Counted from the stretch's first letter, positions 48,956-59,390 are shown. The stretch: DNA of 64,000 nt from Paraglaciecola sp. 20A4 (GCF_011378905.1 NZ_WTPY01000021.1:19593-83592), one strand, 5' to 3'. Notes: a model not told the origin generated them from the letters alone. Numbers and translations are program-made.

Positions 48956-48984
48956 AACATCATGCTCTGATAGAGCATGATGTT
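48956..48984. terminator. Hairpin between DUF2789 and DUF3192 genes
   Basis: Arms AACATCATGCTCT and AGAGCATGATGTT with a 3-base loop. It stands between two convergent genes. The T-run is weak on both strands. Confidence 0.7.
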
Positions 48985-48993
48985 GTTCATATT

Positions 48994-49368
48994 TTACTGA
49001 TTGAGCATGCTTAAAGCCGAATCTCCCCAACCAATCAGCTTGTCATTTTTCAACACTAACGGCGTACATTCATCTTTAGTCGTTACACCATCATCATCTT
49101 TTCGCTGAGTGCGATAGTACAGCACATGAAATTGATCATCGCCCTTTTTGACTAACTCACTAAAATCAGCAATGCCCATTCGCTCCATTATTTGCCCAGC
49201 GGTCAAATTAGGTTGAAGTTGTGCAACTTCTTTGCGGTTGTCCTTTTCCTGTTTTTGCCAGTCAGAGTGATAGCCGTCGTATCCGTCCCCATCTACTGAA
49301 ATTACACATCCAGACAACAACAACGATAACCCCAGCGCACCGACAAATAATGTTGGCTTCATATTCAA
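48994..49368 (-). CDS. DUF3192 family lipoprotein
   Basis: A 124-residue protein with a lipoprotein signal: LFVGALGLSLLLSGC, cysteine at about 21. The mature part contains LQPNLTAGQIMERMG, then DQFHVLYYRTQRKDDDGVTTKDECTPLVLKNDKLIGWGD, the DUF3192 core resembling SmpA/BamE-like small outer-membrane domains. A second member lies at 52894-53268. Function unknown. Confidence 0.8.
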   Translation of the reverse strand: MNMKPTLFVGALGLSLLLSGCVISVDGDGYDGYHSDWQKQEKDNRKEVAQLQPNLTAGQIMERMGIADFSELVKKGDDQFHVLYYRTQRKDDDGVTTKDECTPLVLKNDKLIGWGDSALSMLNQ

Positions 49369-49554
49369 CTCCTTTTATATTATTTTTAGGTTTAAGCGAA
49401 AATAGCGGTTTGCGATATTCACATACATCCATATATACAATAAAAAGGCCAATTATTTATCTGTATGATTTAAAAGAACATTTTAGATTTACAAACGAAT
49501 TTCATTCAGGTGTAATAGTCTTTACAACTAAATTTTAGCGGAATTGACTAAACA

Positions 49555-49845
49555 ATGAATGATCGTCTATCAGATCTAATTTCTGTATGCCAAACCTTAG
49601 TAAGAGAAGGTAAAAAACCCAGTGTAGGGTTAGTCAGAAGCCGCGCAGGCGGGAACGTGTCTATTCCCGAGGCCATTAAAGGTATTCAAAGTTGGAAAGC
49701 GCAACCGGAGCAAGTCATTAAAAGAAATGAAATCCCCCTGCCAGAACACGCACCAACTGATTCGTTAGAAGCCAGAGTCGACACACTCGAAAAACAAGTT
49801 ACTCACCTAAAACAGCAATTAGAGGCGATACTATCAGGGGGGTAA
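49555..49845 (+). CDS. Hypothetical protein with N-terminal helix-turn-like and C-terminal coiled-coil parts
   Basis: A 96-residue soluble protein. Residues 1-45 (LVREGKKPSVGLVRSRAGGNVSIPEAIKGIQSWK) have the helix-loop pattern of small DNA-binding modules such as the KfrA N-terminus. Residues about 70-93 are a heptad-like coiled coil (LEARVDTLEKQVTHLKQQLEAI). I do not recognise the family with certainty. It converges on syd with 9 bp between the stops. Confidence 0.6.
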   Translation: MNDRLSDLISVCQTLVREGKKPSVGLVRSRAGGNVSIPEAIKGIQSWKAQPEQVIKRNEIPLPEHAPTDSLEARVDTLEKQVTHLKQQLEAILSGG

Positions 49846-49854
49846 ATACCCCCT

Positions 49855-50418
49855 TTAACAATGCGCTAATGTAGGTTCTATTTCAGTTAAAAACGTAGCA
49901 AGATCAACAGAAACTTGTTCCTTTGGAAGCAAACCGACTTGTTCTAGCATGACCTCACCTGTTTGGTTATCCACACTTAAAATAAAGTCATCTTGATCTG
50001 TCAACGCGATAAAAATTGTTTCCGGTTGACGTAACCGACGCTTCATTAATATATGACCAACAATATTTTGCTGTAATCGCGCAAAATCATCCTCATTCCA
50101 TGCCTGTAGCAGCTGTAACGCACCGCTTGGATGCTGTGCAAATATATTATCACTCCAGTAACGGGTGTAAAACATCGCTACATCAGGATGGATAGTCAGT
50201 TCCAAAGCGGAAGATAACTCTGAAAAATCAGTAATTTGGTCACGTAGAACCGGTTCCCATGAGATAAGATTTCCTGGCGTTTCATTTCCGTTAGTTCGGT
50301 AACATGTTGATGGCCATTCATCGTCGTACTCCATGGCCGTAACTTCAGGGTGAGTCGTTGAAAAACGTATAAAGCGCTGCATAAACTCATCTAACGCTTG
50401 ATTTACCCTTAAAGACAT
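49855..50418 (-). CDS. syd: SecY-interacting protein Syd
   Basis: A 187-residue cytosolic protein that binds SecY and can disrupt faulty translocons. Family stretches are MEYDDEWPSTCY, ISWEPVLRDQITDFSELSSALELTIHPDV, then FYTRYWSDNI, and HILMKRRLRQPETIFIAL. It is divergent from queF, as in E. coli, and helps identify the nearby RNA as csrB. Confidence 0.93.
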   Translation of the reverse strand: MSLRVNQALDEFMQRFIRFSTTHPEVTAMEYDDEWPSTCYRTNGNETPGNLISWEPVLRDQITDFSELSSALELTIHPDVAMFYTRYWSDNIFAQHPSGALQLLQAWNEDDFARLQQNIVGHILMKRRLRQPETIFIALTDQDDFILSVDNQTGEVMLEQVGLLPKEQVSVDLATFLTEIEPTLAHC

Positions 50419-50543
50419 AATGTGCGCTCTTACTTAGTTATAAATGCCAGATAATGTAGCATTAAATTAGAGTAATCTTCTGATAAAATGCAGCTAACCT
50501 AATGTAAAATATAGCTAACCTATTCATCACCTGAGGTATTTCC

Positions 50544-51383
50544 ATGCAAGATAAAACACTTCCCTCTGACATTTTAAGTACCTTAACGTTAGGCAAGCCC
50601 ACTCAGTATAAAGAATATTATAGCCCTGAGTTACTGCAAGGCGTGCCCCGCAGCATAAACCGCCAAGAACTTAATTTCGGTGATACGTTACCTTTTGATG
50701 GGGTCGACCGCTGGAATGGCTACGAATTATCTTGGTTAAACTTAAGCGGAAAACCACAAGTGGCCATTTTACGTTGCGAGGTTCCTTGTAATTCGGTTAA
50801 TTTAATTGAATCAAAGTCCTTTAAACTGTATTTGAACAGCTTCAACCAAAGTAAAGTTGAATCCATTAACCATGTACGAAAGATGATTAGTAAAGACTTG
50901 TCTGCATGCGCAGGGTTACCCGTCAACGTGCGCTTATTTGCGAGAGATGAGTTCCCCAGCTTGCAGCTTGGTACTTTGGACGCTCAATGCATTGATGATT
51001 TGGATATCAGCATCGACAATTACGATTTAGAACCTTCGATTCTGACCGCTAATAAAACTGAAGTGCAAGAAACCCTTTGTAGCCACCTGCTTAAATCTAA
51101 TTGTTTGATTACCAACCAACCGGATTGGGGCAGTGTTATGATCCGTTATCATGGTCATCAAATTGACTCTGAAAATTTATTACGTTACTTAATATCTTTT
51201 CGCCAACATAATGAATTTCATGAACAGTGTGTTGAGCGCATATTCAGTGACATTATGCGTTTTTGCAAACCACAAAAATTAACCGTCTATGCGCGATACA
51301 CGCGACGGGGCGGATTAGACATTAATCCATTTAGAAGTAATTTTGAGAGTATTTACTCTGAGCGACGTTTAGCTCGACAATAA
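50544..51383 (+). CDS. queF: NADPH-dependent 7-cyano-7-deazaguanine reductase QueF
   Basis: A 279-residue long-form QueF of the queuosine pathway, reducing preQ0 to preQ1. The catalytic Cys187 lies in [11 protein letters not shown] with Asp194. The substrate-binding [13 protein letters not shown] motif is at 89-101, and the C-terminal [15 protein letters not shown] is intact. It is followed by ppnN 64 bp downstream. Confidence 0.97.
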   Translation: MQDKTLPSDILSTLTLGKPTQYKEYYSPELLQGVPRSINRQELNFGDTLPFDGVDRWNGYELSWLNLSGKPQVAILRCEVPCNSVNLIESKSFKLYLNSFNQSKVESINHVRKMISKDLSACAGLPVNVRLFARDEFPSLQLGTLDAQCIDDLDISIDNYDLEPSILTANKTEVQETLCSHLLKSNCLITNQPDWGSVMIRYHGHQIDSENLLRYLISFRQHNEFHEQCVERIFSDIMRFCKPQKLTVYARYTRRGGLDINPFRSNFESIYSERRLARQ

Positions 51384-51447
51384 GCTATCGTTAAGTATTT
51401 GTCCTGCTTAAGCATGGGTCGACGGTGTTACCAATTTAAGGAAATCA

Positions 51448-52803
51448 ATGAACAGTATTCAGCTAAATCCTATCGGGGCCATGAGCCAGTTATCCAAATT
51501 AGAAGTAGATAAACTCAATCAATCAGCTGATAGCCAGCTATATCATTTATTTCGAAGCTGCTGTTTAGCTGTATTGAACAGTGGCGCTGAAACCGACAAT
51601 TGCGAAGACTTATTCGATAAGAATGAGAAATTTGACGTGCGCTTAATCAGTCGAGAGCGTGGTGTTAAAATAGAATTGATTAATCCACCAGAGATCGCAT
51701 TTGTCGACGAGAAATTAATTAGAGGCGTGCAAGAGCACTTGTTTTCGGTGCTCAGAGACCTGCTTCACATGGGCGAAAGCTTTAACGGCTGCGAATTCCC
51801 AGGAGTGGCCCAGTCCGCTTATATTACCCATAAAGTATTCGATATGATGCGCAACGCGCAAACCCTTAAAAACACGGCTGAATTGAACTTAGTTGTCTGT
51901 TGGGGGGGGCATTCTATCGGTGAGACAGAATACCAGTACACGAAGGAAGTCGGTTATCAGTTAGGTCTACGAGAGCTAAATATATGTACGGGTTGCGGGC
52001 CTGGAGCAATGAAAGGTCCAATGAAGGGGGCAACCATAGGACATGCAAAGCAACGTTATGACAAGCGAAGATACCTAGGGATCACTGAGCCGAGCATTAT
52101 CGCAGCGGAACCACCAAATGCTATCGTAAACGAGCTCGTCATCATGCCAGATATTGAAAAACGTCTCGAGGCATTTGTGCGTATGTCTCATGCTATTATT
52201 GTATTTCCTGGCGGTGCTGGTACAGCAGAAGAGCTACTCTACCTGCTGGGTTTAATGCTCAACGACCAAAATAAAGAACAAGTCCTACCCATTATTCTTA
52301 CTGGTCCAAAAGTATGCGAAGGCTATTTTATCGCGATTGATAAGTTTATTGGCGCCACGTTAGGTACTGAAGCACAGTCGCTTTATCAAATCATTGTAGA
52401 CGACCCTAAATTGGTCGCTCAAACCATTAACAATAAACGTGCAGACGTGCGGGCCTATCGTAAAGCCAAGGGGGATTCTTTTGATTTCAATTGGTCAATG
52501 ACCATTGAGCCAGAATTTCAAATACCATTCGTGCCTACCCACGACAGCATGGCAAAGCTAAACCTGCACTTTGATCAACCAAAAGCAGAGCTAGCTGCAA
52601 ACCTGCGTAAAGCTTTCTCGGGGATTGTAACGGGAAATGTAAAGGCTGAGGGCGTTAAGCTTATCCGTGAAAAAGGACCTTTTCAGTTAAATGGAGACAC
52701 CGAGCTGATGGCATTAATGGACGAGTTACTTCAGTCTTTTGTTGTCCAACAACGTATGAAATTGCCAGGCAGTGAATATGTCCCTTGTTACGAAATAATG
52801 TAA
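51448..52803 (+). CDS. ppnN: Nucleotide 5'-monophosphate nucleosidase PpnN (YgdH)
   Basis: A 451-residue enzyme hydrolysing purine and pyrimidine 5'-monophosphates to base and ribose 5-phosphate; in E. coli it is stimulated by (p)ppGpp. The LOG-like core has CTGCGPGAMKGPMKGA and the FPGGAGTAEELLYLLGLML motif. N- and C-terminal PpnN-specific domains are present and length matches E. coli (454). Confidence 0.96.
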   Translation: MNSIQLNPIGAMSQLSKLEVDKLNQSADSQLYHLFRSCCLAVLNSGAETDNCEDLFDKNEKFDVRLISRERGVKIELINPPEIAFVDEKLIRGVQEHLFSVLRDLLHMGESFNGCEFPGVAQSAYITHKVFDMMRNAQTLKNTAELNLVVCWGGHSIGETEYQYTKEVGYQLGLRELNICTGCGPGAMKGPMKGATIGHAKQRYDKRRYLGITEPSIIAAEPPNAIVNELVIMPDIEKRLEAFVRMSHAIIVFPGGAGTAEELLYLLGLMLNDQNKEQVLPIILTGPKVCEGYFIAIDKFIGATLGTEAQSLYQIIVDDPKLVAQTINNKRADVRAYRKAKGDSFDFNWSMTIEPEFQIPFVPTHDSMAKLNLHFDQPKAELAANLRKAFSGIVTGNVKAEGVKLIREKGPFQLNGDTELMALMDELLQSFVVQQRMKLPGSEYVPCYEIM

Positions 52804-52893
52804 TAAAATGCGTTTGAGCGTGTTATTTTTAAGCATAAAGTGAAATCTACGCTCAAACCTTACAACTAATTTAAACGACAGAAATAACAACTG

Positions 52894-53268
52894 ATGAATA
52901 AAAAAATAGTAACGCGAATAGGTATCGGCGTAGCCCTTTATGGCATATTTGTAGCTGCAGTACTGCTGTTTTATCCTGATAGTGCTCAAGACATGGATTG
53001 GAAAGATCGAGAGGAATACAACAAAGTCCAAGTCGCCAAACTCGAATTAGGCCAAAACAAACAACAAATATTAGATCTGCTTGGTGGTCCAGATATTAGC
53101 GAAGCCAAGAAGACCGCTGAAGATACGTTTCAAGTAATGTTTTTTCGCACGCAACATGTCAAATCAGACGGCATCACTACACAAGATGAATGCACCGCAT
53201 TATTATTGAAAAATGATGAACTCATTGCATGGGGCGATAGTGCTTACCAAGATTATTTAACACAATAA
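52894..53268 (+). CDS. DUF3192 family membrane-anchored protein
   Basis: A 124-residue protein paralogous to the lipoprotein at 48994-49368. It has LELGQNKQQILDLLGGPD, then DTFQVMFFRTQHVKSDGITTQDECTALLLKNDELIAWGDSAY. It has an uncleaved-looking N-terminal helix (IGIGVALYGIFVAAVLLFY) instead of a lipobox, so it should stay in the inner membrane. The next gene starts 14 bp downstream. Confidence 0.8.
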   Translation: MNKKIVTRIGIGVALYGIFVAAVLLFYPDSAQDMDWKDREEYNKVQVAKLELGQNKQQILDLLGGPDISEAKKTAEDTFQVMFFRTQHVKSDGITTQDECTALLLKNDELIAWGDSAYQDYLTQ

Positions 53269-53282
53269 GGTTTATTTGTTCT

Positions 53283-55025
53283 GTGCCTGACAGTTTGATT
53301 AAACAGCAGTATCAGAGCCTTCATAAACTTTTGGCGCTTTACCGTCGACCTGAAGTAGGTAATGACCTTGTTCAGCAATCTCTGGATTTTAGCAATAAGG
53401 TACTTGTGCTGGCCAAACAGCACCCTAATCTTACGTTTGGCCAAATTCATCTTCACAAAACATCGTTGCCAGTTAGCTACCAACTTGCCTTTAACACGTG
53501 CTTGATAACCGCACTAATTTGCGTACGCAACCGATTCAATGAGACCACAACACAGCAATTAATGTGCGCGGCTATCAGCCTATTTTCCCTTAACCAATCC
53601 TATTTAGATAAACCTCAAAATGAGGAAATACAACTCAATTCCAATACGTCTATAGGCACGCTTAACAAACCTTTTTGCCGAATTTTAACCCAGTACCAAC
53701 AGGCAGTATGGTTGCGCGGCTATCGACAAATACAGTGGCTGCAAAAAGAGGTAAAAAAACATTTATCCAGCCTACTCGGGGCCAGTGAGGATGTTGTCTG
53801 TTTGGCGTTAGCGTCACGACTTTCCCTAATGATGCATGGCACAACACAAATCAAAAAAATGAGCTTTCAATCAGCATTAAGCTATTTAGTTCAGCACTCA
53901 CCTAGCACTGCGACAAAGCTATTAGAACCGCTTATGGTATTTCCCAGTGTCACTCCGCCAGGGGCGTACGTCATGCTAGATGATGGTTCTCTTGGGATAG
54001 TAACTGGTATTTTCGACAGCGGCGTTGCTTGCTTCCCAGAGAGTACAGCCCGTCAAAAATCCGCATATACGTCGCACTTTATCGTGTCGTTGTCCCGCGT
54101 TAAGCAGGTTTATTGCGCTCAAAAATTTAAGCAGTTCAATAAACTTAATAATTTGTGGGGAGATAATTGGCAAGAGTTTAAACGTGAAAATCAACTAAAG
54201 ACGGTTTCCGCATTTACGCCGAGTTACAAAATGAGTCGCCCACCAGCCACGTTAATTGCAATCCAAGAACAACTGAATAAACCCGTACAAGATATTAAAG
54301 CGCTAAGTAAAGCTATAGCGCGAGAGCCTGCATTTGCTCAGCATTTACAACGAACAGCGTCACAAAGTAGCCGTCAAAAACTGCCCATGAAAGATATACA
54401 ACACGGCTTAATGATGCACGGATTAGAGCGCTCAGGCAGTATTATTATGCAACAAGCACTGCTTAGCCGTTTGAATCAACATTACTTTCCCTTGCAGAAG
54501 TACTTCGTTAACTTTGCTCAGCTTCGCGGCCATATCGCTGCGAGCTTAGCAAAGGTTGCAGATATTGGTATCCCTGAACAAGCGTGTACTCTGTCGCATT
54601 TTGCTTGCGTTGGCTTATTTACCCATCCCCAATTAAAAATCCAACTAAAGTGGCAACGTCCGACCTCTTGCTTCTATGACATGCGCTCATTAATAAGCTG
54701 TGTAAATTCGGAGCAGTTACGTAGCCATTCATTATCATTAGCCGAAGCATGGCATCAACCTCGTCATGAGATTGTAGCCTTGAGCAATTATCATGAACTG
54801 CATTATTTAAAAAGCCAAAAACAGACTGTTTCAGTCAAATTGGCTGCATTACTGGGTATAAGTTTAATCATCAGCAGGGAACTGTACTTTGTAGAATCAC
54901 AGCGCTGCGTACAAACTCTAGCTTATTGGCAAAGTGCATCGAAGGTACTCGGAGTAAGTGAACAAGAATTAAAGTTAATAGCGCAAGATGCCTTTTCCGT
55001 TTGCCACACATTTTCGCCCGTATAA
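53283..55025 (+). CDS. HDOD-like regulatory protein, degenerate
   Basis: A 580-residue soluble protein starting at GTG. Residues about 195-270 include PPGAYVMLDDGSLGIVTGIFDSG, resembling the module that follows HD-GYP domains. Residues about 318-470 follow the HDOD pattern (DIKALSKAIAREPAFAQHLQRTAS, then MKDIQHGLMMHGLERSGSIIMQQALLSRL). No catalytic HD or GYP motif is visible. It probably acts as a protein-interaction or regulatory scaffold. The call rests on pattern only. Confidence 0.55.
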   Translation: MPDSLIKQQYQSLHKLLALYRRPEVGNDLVQQSLDFSNKVLVLAKQHPNLTFGQIHLHKTSLPVSYQLAFNTCLITALICVRNRFNETTTQQLMCAAISLFSLNQSYLDKPQNEEIQLNSNTSIGTLNKPFCRILTQYQQAVWLRGYRQIQWLQKEVKKHLSSLLGASEDVVCLALASRLSLMMHGTTQIKKMSFQSALSYLVQHSPSTATKLLEPLMVFPSVTPPGAYVMLDDGSLGIVTGIFDSGVACFPESTARQKSAYTSHFIVSLSRVKQVYCAQKFKQFNKLNNLWGDNWQEFKRENQLKTVSAFTPSYKMSRPPATLIAIQEQLNKPVQDIKALSKAIAREPAFAQHLQRTASQSSRQKLPMKDIQHGLMMHGLERSGSIIMQQALLSRLNQHYFPLQKYFVNFAQLRGHIAASLAKVADIGIPEQACTLSHFACVGLFTHPQLKIQLKWQRPTSCFYDMRSLISCVNSEQLRSHSLSLAEAWHQPRHEIVALSNYHELHYLKSQKQTVSVKLAALLGISLIISRELYFVESQRCVQTLAYWQSASKVLGVSEQELKLIAQDAFSVCHTFSPV

Positions 55026-55173
55026 TAACGTGTTATAGCGCATGGCAACTGGCTTTTATCACTAATTTATGATATAAATCGCGCCCTAAAAATATAGGCT
55101 TATCGACCTATAGTAACGACTGACAAGCATTATTTGACGTTCATTCGTCCACATCAACATTAAGGAATGGTTT

Positions 55174-56181
55174 ATGACTAAACAACGCATTACAGTAATT
55201 CGCGGAGACGGTATTGGTCCGGATATCATTGATTCGGCACTACAGATTTTAGACAAGGTAGGCTGCGATTTTGATTACGACTTCGCTGATGCAGGTTTAG
55301 TTGCACTTGAAAACCACGGCGAACTGTTACCGCAAGAAACCTTAGACTTAATTGCAAAGAATAAAGTGACGCTAAAAGGCCCTCTTACAACACCAGTGGG
55401 TGAAGGTTTCACGTCGATTAACGTTAGCCTGCGTAAAAAATTCCAGCTCTACGCTAATTTACGTCCAGTATTGTCATTTAAAGGTACGAAAGCACGTTAC
55501 GAAGACATTGATATCGTCACTGTTCGTGAAAATACCGAAGGTATGTATTCAGGTTTAGGCCAAGTGGTGTCTGAAGATGGCAGTGAAGCAGAAGCGATGA
55601 GTAAGATCACGCGCAGTGGTTGCGAACGTATTCTGACTTATGCATATGAAATGGCTATCCGTGACGGTCGCAAAAAAGTAACCGCAGTACATAAAGCCAA
55701 TATTCTTAAGTCGACTTCGGGTTTATTTCTGAAAGTGGCTCGGGAAGTTGCCCAGCGCTATCCACAAATCGAATCGACTGAAATGATTGTAGACAACTGC
55801 TGTATGCAACTAGTAATGAACCCACACCAGTTTGACGTTATCGTTACGACTAACCTATTCGGAGATATTTTATCTGATCTGTGTGCTGGTTTAGTTGGCG
55901 GTTTAGGTATGGCACCAGGTGCTAATATTGGTGAAAACTGTGCAATTTTCGAAGCTGTTCATGGCTCAGCACCTGATATCGCAGGTAAGAACCTAGCGAA
56001 TCCTACTTCTGTTATATTGGCTTCAATCCAGATGCTTGAATACTTAAATATGGGTGAAAAGGCTGAAAAAATTCGTTATGCCTTGAAGCAGGTTATCGAA
56101 ACAGGTGATAGAACCACCCGAGATTTAGGCGGTGAACATGGTACAAGTGACTTTACTCAAGCCATGTTAGAACGTCTATAA
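55174..56181 (+). CDS. Isocitrate dehydrogenase, NAD-type short form
   Basis: A 335-residue member of the isopropylmalate/isocitrate dehydrogenase family. RGDGIGPDI opens it, SINVSLRKKFQLYANLRPV carries the isocitrate-binding Ser and Arg residues, ENTEGMYSG follows, then the metal-binding DVIVTTNLFGDILSDL. The short length and sequence resemble NAD-dependent IDHs of Shewanella and Alteromonas rather than the ~417-residue NADP enzyme. Its place in the TCA cycle is inferred; homoisocitrate or isopropylmalate use is less likely. Confidence 0.85.
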   Translation: MTKQRITVIRGDGIGPDIIDSALQILDKVGCDFDYDFADAGLVALENHGELLPQETLDLIAKNKVTLKGPLTTPVGEGFTSINVSLRKKFQLYANLRPVLSFKGTKARYEDIDIVTVRENTEGMYSGLGQVVSEDGSEAEAMSKITRSGCERILTYAYEMAIRDGRKKVTAVHKANILKSTSGLFLKVAREVAQRYPQIESTEMIVDNCCMQLVMNPHQFDVIVTTNLFGDILSDLCAGLVGGLGMAPGANIGENCAIFEAVHGSAPDIAGKNLANPTSVILASIQMLEYLNMGEKAEKIRYALKQVIETGDRTTRDLGGEHGTSDFTQAMLERL

Positions 56182-56204
56182 AATATCATTCTATGAAGTT
56201 TTGA

Positions 56205-56233
56205 AAGTGGCTCATTGGAGCCACTTTTTTTTT
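56205..56233 (+). terminator. Terminator after isocitrate dehydrogenase
   Basis: Arms AAGTGGCTC and GAGCCACTT with a 4-base loop and a run of nine T. Confidence 0.92.
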
Positions 56234-56341
56234 GCTCTGCATTAAAATAATGTAACTTTTCTTTACCAAATCTAAAAGCACGACTAGTCTTACTTTTGTG
56301 CATTTGCACCGAAATGGATCAAAAAGACAAGGAAATTCTTT

Positions 56342-56650
56342 ATGAAAAAGTTTATCACTACCTTATTTTTTGCAGGTGTTTTATTAGCGGGGTTTGTCGG
56401 CAATGTTGCTGCTGAAGCTAAAGTAGACAAAAGCAGTGTGTCTCAAATGAAGTCGCAAAAAATCAATCTGAATACGGCTACAGCCGAACAGTTAGTCACA
56501 TTGCCAGGTATAGGTAAGAAAAAGGCAGATGCCATCATCACGTATCGTAAGAAAAGTGGTAAGTTTACCAGCGTGAACGATCTCACAAATGTTAAAGGGA
56601 TCGGCAAAAAAATGGTGGCGAAATTAGCAGACCACGTTCAGGTCAAATAA
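56342..56650 (+). CDS. ComEA-like helix-hairpin-helix protein, exported
   Basis: A 102-residue protein with a signal peptide (cleavage after NVAA, near residue 24) and a tandem helix-hairpin-helix domain: INLNTATAEQLVTLPGIGKKKADAI, then LTNVKGIGKKMVAKL. Family members bind double-stranded DNA in the periplasm during uptake. The type IV minor pilins in this window would be compatible with DNA uptake, but competence genes are not seen. An AAGGAA ribosome site precedes it. Confidence 0.9.
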   Translation: MKKFITTLFFAGVLLAGFVGNVAAEAKVDKSSVSQMKSQKINLNTATAEQLVTLPGIGKKKADAIITYRKKSGKFTSVNDLTNVKGIGKKMVAKLADHVQVK

Positions 56651-56674
56651 CCTTTTATTAAAAACAAGGCACAA

Positions 56675-56709
56675 AAAAGCCGCGTGATGGAAAACATTAC
56701 GCGGCTTTT
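56675..56709. terminator. Bidirectional terminator between comEA-like gene and galU
   Basis: Arms AAAAGCCGCGTGATG and CATTACGCGGCTTTT with one G-T pair and a GAAAA-type loop; T-runs on both strands. Confidence 0.88.
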
Positions 56710-56726
56710 CTTAAATCAAGCAGAGT

Positions 56727-57620
56727 TTATTTCACCATGGTGTGTAAAAACTCTGTAAATTCAGCACCTAATTCTGGATGACGCATAGCGAATTCAACGT
56801 TTGCTTTCATATAGCCAAGCTTGCTACCACAGTCGTGGCTTTTGCCCTTCATGTAATATGCATCTACTTGCTCTGTATGCATCAAAGAATCGATAGCGTC
56901 GGTAAGCTGAATCTCATCACCAGCGCCAGGAACCGTTTTCGCTAGCAAGTCCCAAACTTTCTCAGACAATACATAGCGGCCTACAACTGCTAAATCTGAT
57001 GGTGCATCAGCAAGATTTGGTTTCTCAACCATACCATGCATTTTTGCAGATTCGCCAGGGGTAAGTGATACTCCGTCTAAGTCGACGATACCGTATTTAC
57101 TTACGTCCTCTTCAGGAACACTTTCAACCATAATCTGGCTAACTTGGCTAGTGTTAAACTTAGCGACCATGGCGGCTAGGTTGTCCTTTTTCGGATTACA
57201 TGTGCCGTCATCAATGATGACATCAGGCAATACAACAGCAAATGGTGCATCACCTACCATAGGACGAGCACACAAGACTGCATGACCTAAACCTTTTGCC
57301 ACACCTTGACGTACATGCATAATCGTCACATCTTTTGGACAAATAGCCTGTACAGCTTCAAGTAACTGACGTTTAACGCGTTTTTCTAAAGTTGCTTCAA
57401 GTTCAAAGCTAGTATCAAAATGGTTTTCGATGCTGTTTTTACTCGCATGGGTAACCAAGATGATTTCTTTTATCCCAGCATTAACACACTCAGAAACCAC
57501 GTATTGAATAAGAGGTTTATCAACAACCGGTAGCATTTCCTTTGGAATGGCTTTGGTTGCTGGCAGCATACGTGTTCCCAGCCCTGCAACAGGGATAACG
57601 GCTTTCTTTACTTGACTCAT
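56727..57620 (-). CDS. galU: UTP-glucose-1-phosphate uridylyltransferase
   Basis: A 297-residue enzyme making UDP-glucose. The nucleotide-binding N-terminus has [20 protein letters not shown] (13-32); [21 protein letters not shown] is the sugar-binding stretch. It follows ugd by 1 bp, so the pair yields UDP-glucose and UDP-glucuronate together. Confidence 0.96.
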   Translation of the reverse strand: MSQVKKAVIPVAGLGTRMLPATKAIPKEMLPVVDKPLIQYVVSECVNAGIKEIILVTHASKNSIENHFDTSFELEATLEKRVKRQLLEAVQAICPKDVTIMHVRQGVAKGLGHAVLCARPMVGDAPFAVVLPDVIIDDGTCNPKKDNLAAMVAKFNTSQVSQIMVESVPEEDVSKYGIVDLDGVSLTPGESAKMHGMVEKPNLADAPSDLAVVGRYVLSEKVWDLLAKTVPGAGDEIQLTDAIDSLMHTEQVDAYYMKGKSHDCGSKLGYMKANVEFAMRHPELGAEFTEFLHTMVK

Positions 57621-57621
57621 T

Positions 57622-58962
57622 TTATTGTCCTTTTACTGATAATCCACGACCAATTGCATAGTAATGCAAGCCATGTTCCAACATCGTGCTGGGTTCAAAT
57701 AAATTACGACCATCAAAGATTAACGGTATGGCAAGTTTTTCTTTAATTAGCTCAAAATCAGGGGCACGGAAAGCCTGCCATTCAGTACAAATAACCATAA
57801 AGTCAGCTCCATCAAGCGCCGCTTCCTTGGTGCCAACCAAACTTAAATCATCACGACTACCGTATATACGTTGAGTTTCTTCCATCGCTTCTGGATCATA
57901 AGCTCGTACTTTCGCACCTGCCTTCCATAAATTTTCCATTAATACGCGGCTCGATGCTTCACGCATGTCATCGGTATTAGGCTTAAATGAAAGCCCCCAA
58001 ATGGCAACTGTCTTGCCTTTCACGTCATCACCGAAGTGACGCATGATGTACTCAAATAATTTCTCTTTCTGCGCGTAGTTAACTGCTTCAACCGCCTCAA
58101 GAACCTTGGCACTGTATCCGACGCCTGTCGCACTGCGAACAAGGGCTTGTACGTCTTTAGGGAAACATGAGCCGCCGTAACCACAGCCAGGGTAGATAAA
58201 TTGATAGCCAATACGCGGGTCAGAACCAATACCACGGCGCACGTTTTCAATGTCTGCGCCCATTAGCTCGGCCAAGTTGGCCATTTCGTTCATAAAGCTA
58301 ATTTTTGTGGCTAACATACAGTTAGCTGCATATTTAGTTAACTCTGCGCTACGGATATCCATGATGATAATTTTGTCATGGTTACGGTTAAAAGGTGAAT
58401 ACAACTCGCGTAACGTTTTCTCAGCTAGTTCACTGTCAGTGCCGATAATAATTCGGTCTGGGCGCATGCAATCGTTTACCGCAGCCCCTTCTTTTAAGAA
58501 CTCTGGGTTAGAAACCACATCAAACGTAAGATTTTTACCCAGTGACGCAAGTGTTTCAGAAACCTTTGCACTCACTTTGTCAGCTGTACCAACAGGCACT
58601 GTAGACTTGTTAATGATAATTTTGTGGCTGTCCATATGCTCAGCGACAGTATTAGCTACTGAAAGGACATATTTTAAGTCAGCAGAGCCATCTTCATCAG
58701 GAGGCGTACCCACTGCAATAAATATTACTTCGCCATGCGCAACGCCGCGTGCGGCATCGATGGTAAAATCTACACGCCCTGCTTCGTAATTACTTTTAAC
58801 TAAAGGAGTCAAACCAGGTTCAAAAATGGGTATGTGTCCCTGTTTAAGCTTGTCGACTTTATTTTGATCCACATCTACACAAACAACATCGTGGCCCACT
58901 TCAGCCATAACTGCTGCCTGTACCAAACCTACATAACCAATTCCAAATACTGTAACTTTCAT
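57622..58962 (-). CDS. ugd: UDP-glucose 6-dehydrogenase
   Basis: A 446-residue NAD enzyme oxidising UDP-glucose to UDP-glucuronate. The start at 58962 gives [20 protein letters not shown]; the frame is open 16 codons further but that part is unlike the family. The catalytic Cys266 is in [11 protein letters not shown], preceded by [13 protein letters not shown]. It is divergent from the gfc-like export operon. Confidence 0.96.
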   Translation of the reverse strand: MKVTVFGIGYVGLVQAAVMAEVGHDVVCVDVDQNKVDKLKQGHIPIFEPGLTPLVKSNYEAGRVDFTIDAARGVAHGEVIFIAVGTPPDEDGSADLKYVLSVANTVAEHMDSHKIIINKSTVPVGTADKVSAKVSETLASLGKNLTFDVVSNPEFLKEGAAVNDCMRPDRIIIGTDSELAEKTLRELYSPFNRNHDKIIIMDIRSAELTKYAANCMLATKISFMNEMANLAELMGADIENVRRGIGSDPRIGYQFIYPGCGYGGSCFPKDVQALVRSATGVGYSAKVLEAVEAVNYAQKEKLFEYIMRHFGDDVKGKTVAIWGLSFKPNTDDMREASSRVLMENLWKAGAKVRAYDPEAMEETQRIYGSRDDLSLVGTKEAALDGADFMVICTEWQAFRAPDFELIKEKLAIPLIFDGRNLFEPSTMLEHGLHYYAIGRGLSVKGQ

Positions 58963-59390
58963 CGAAGAAATATTCCTTAACTGTAATTCAGGGCAAATCT
59001 TACCGCCCAATTATGACAAACTCTTGATCTTAGCAGCAAAAGCAAAAATAGTGCCTAAACGGCATTCAAGAGTCTCAAGGGCGTTTTAGATAGCACATGT
59101 CTTTTTTTCGCGACTAACTTTATATTTTACCCTTTATTTAACCCCATTGGGAATGGTTATAGTAAAGAATCATTCAGAATAGTGGAATCAAGCAGCAAAA
59201 AGTGCATTTATCTACAGATAACATGCGTTACAAGACCATAGTAAATGTTTTAGTATTCTGCTTGCCCATCAAATATCACCCCGCAAGACGTTATTTTAAT
59301 GATTGTTTTATCGGCAGCTATTGAGGTCAGTAAATTATTCCATTAGAATCGAACCAGTCTTGATTTCACTTAACTCGAAGGGATTATATT
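58963..59390. other. ugd-gfcA divergent intergenic region
   Basis: About 430 bp without a gene. It should contain the ugd promoter on the left and holds the gfcA promoter on the right. I saw no ops element (GGCGGTAG) for RfaH control. Confidence 0.6.
59321..59349 (+). promoter_or_regulatory. Promoter of the gfcA-like gene
   Basis: TTGAGG (59321-59326), a 17-bp spacer, and TAGAAT (59344-59349). Transcription would start near 59356, 35 nt before the start codon. Confidence 0.6.

Noticed and set aside
58963..59390. RfaH ops element before the exopolysaccharide operon
   Set aside because: No GGCGGTAG sequence is present in the leader region.
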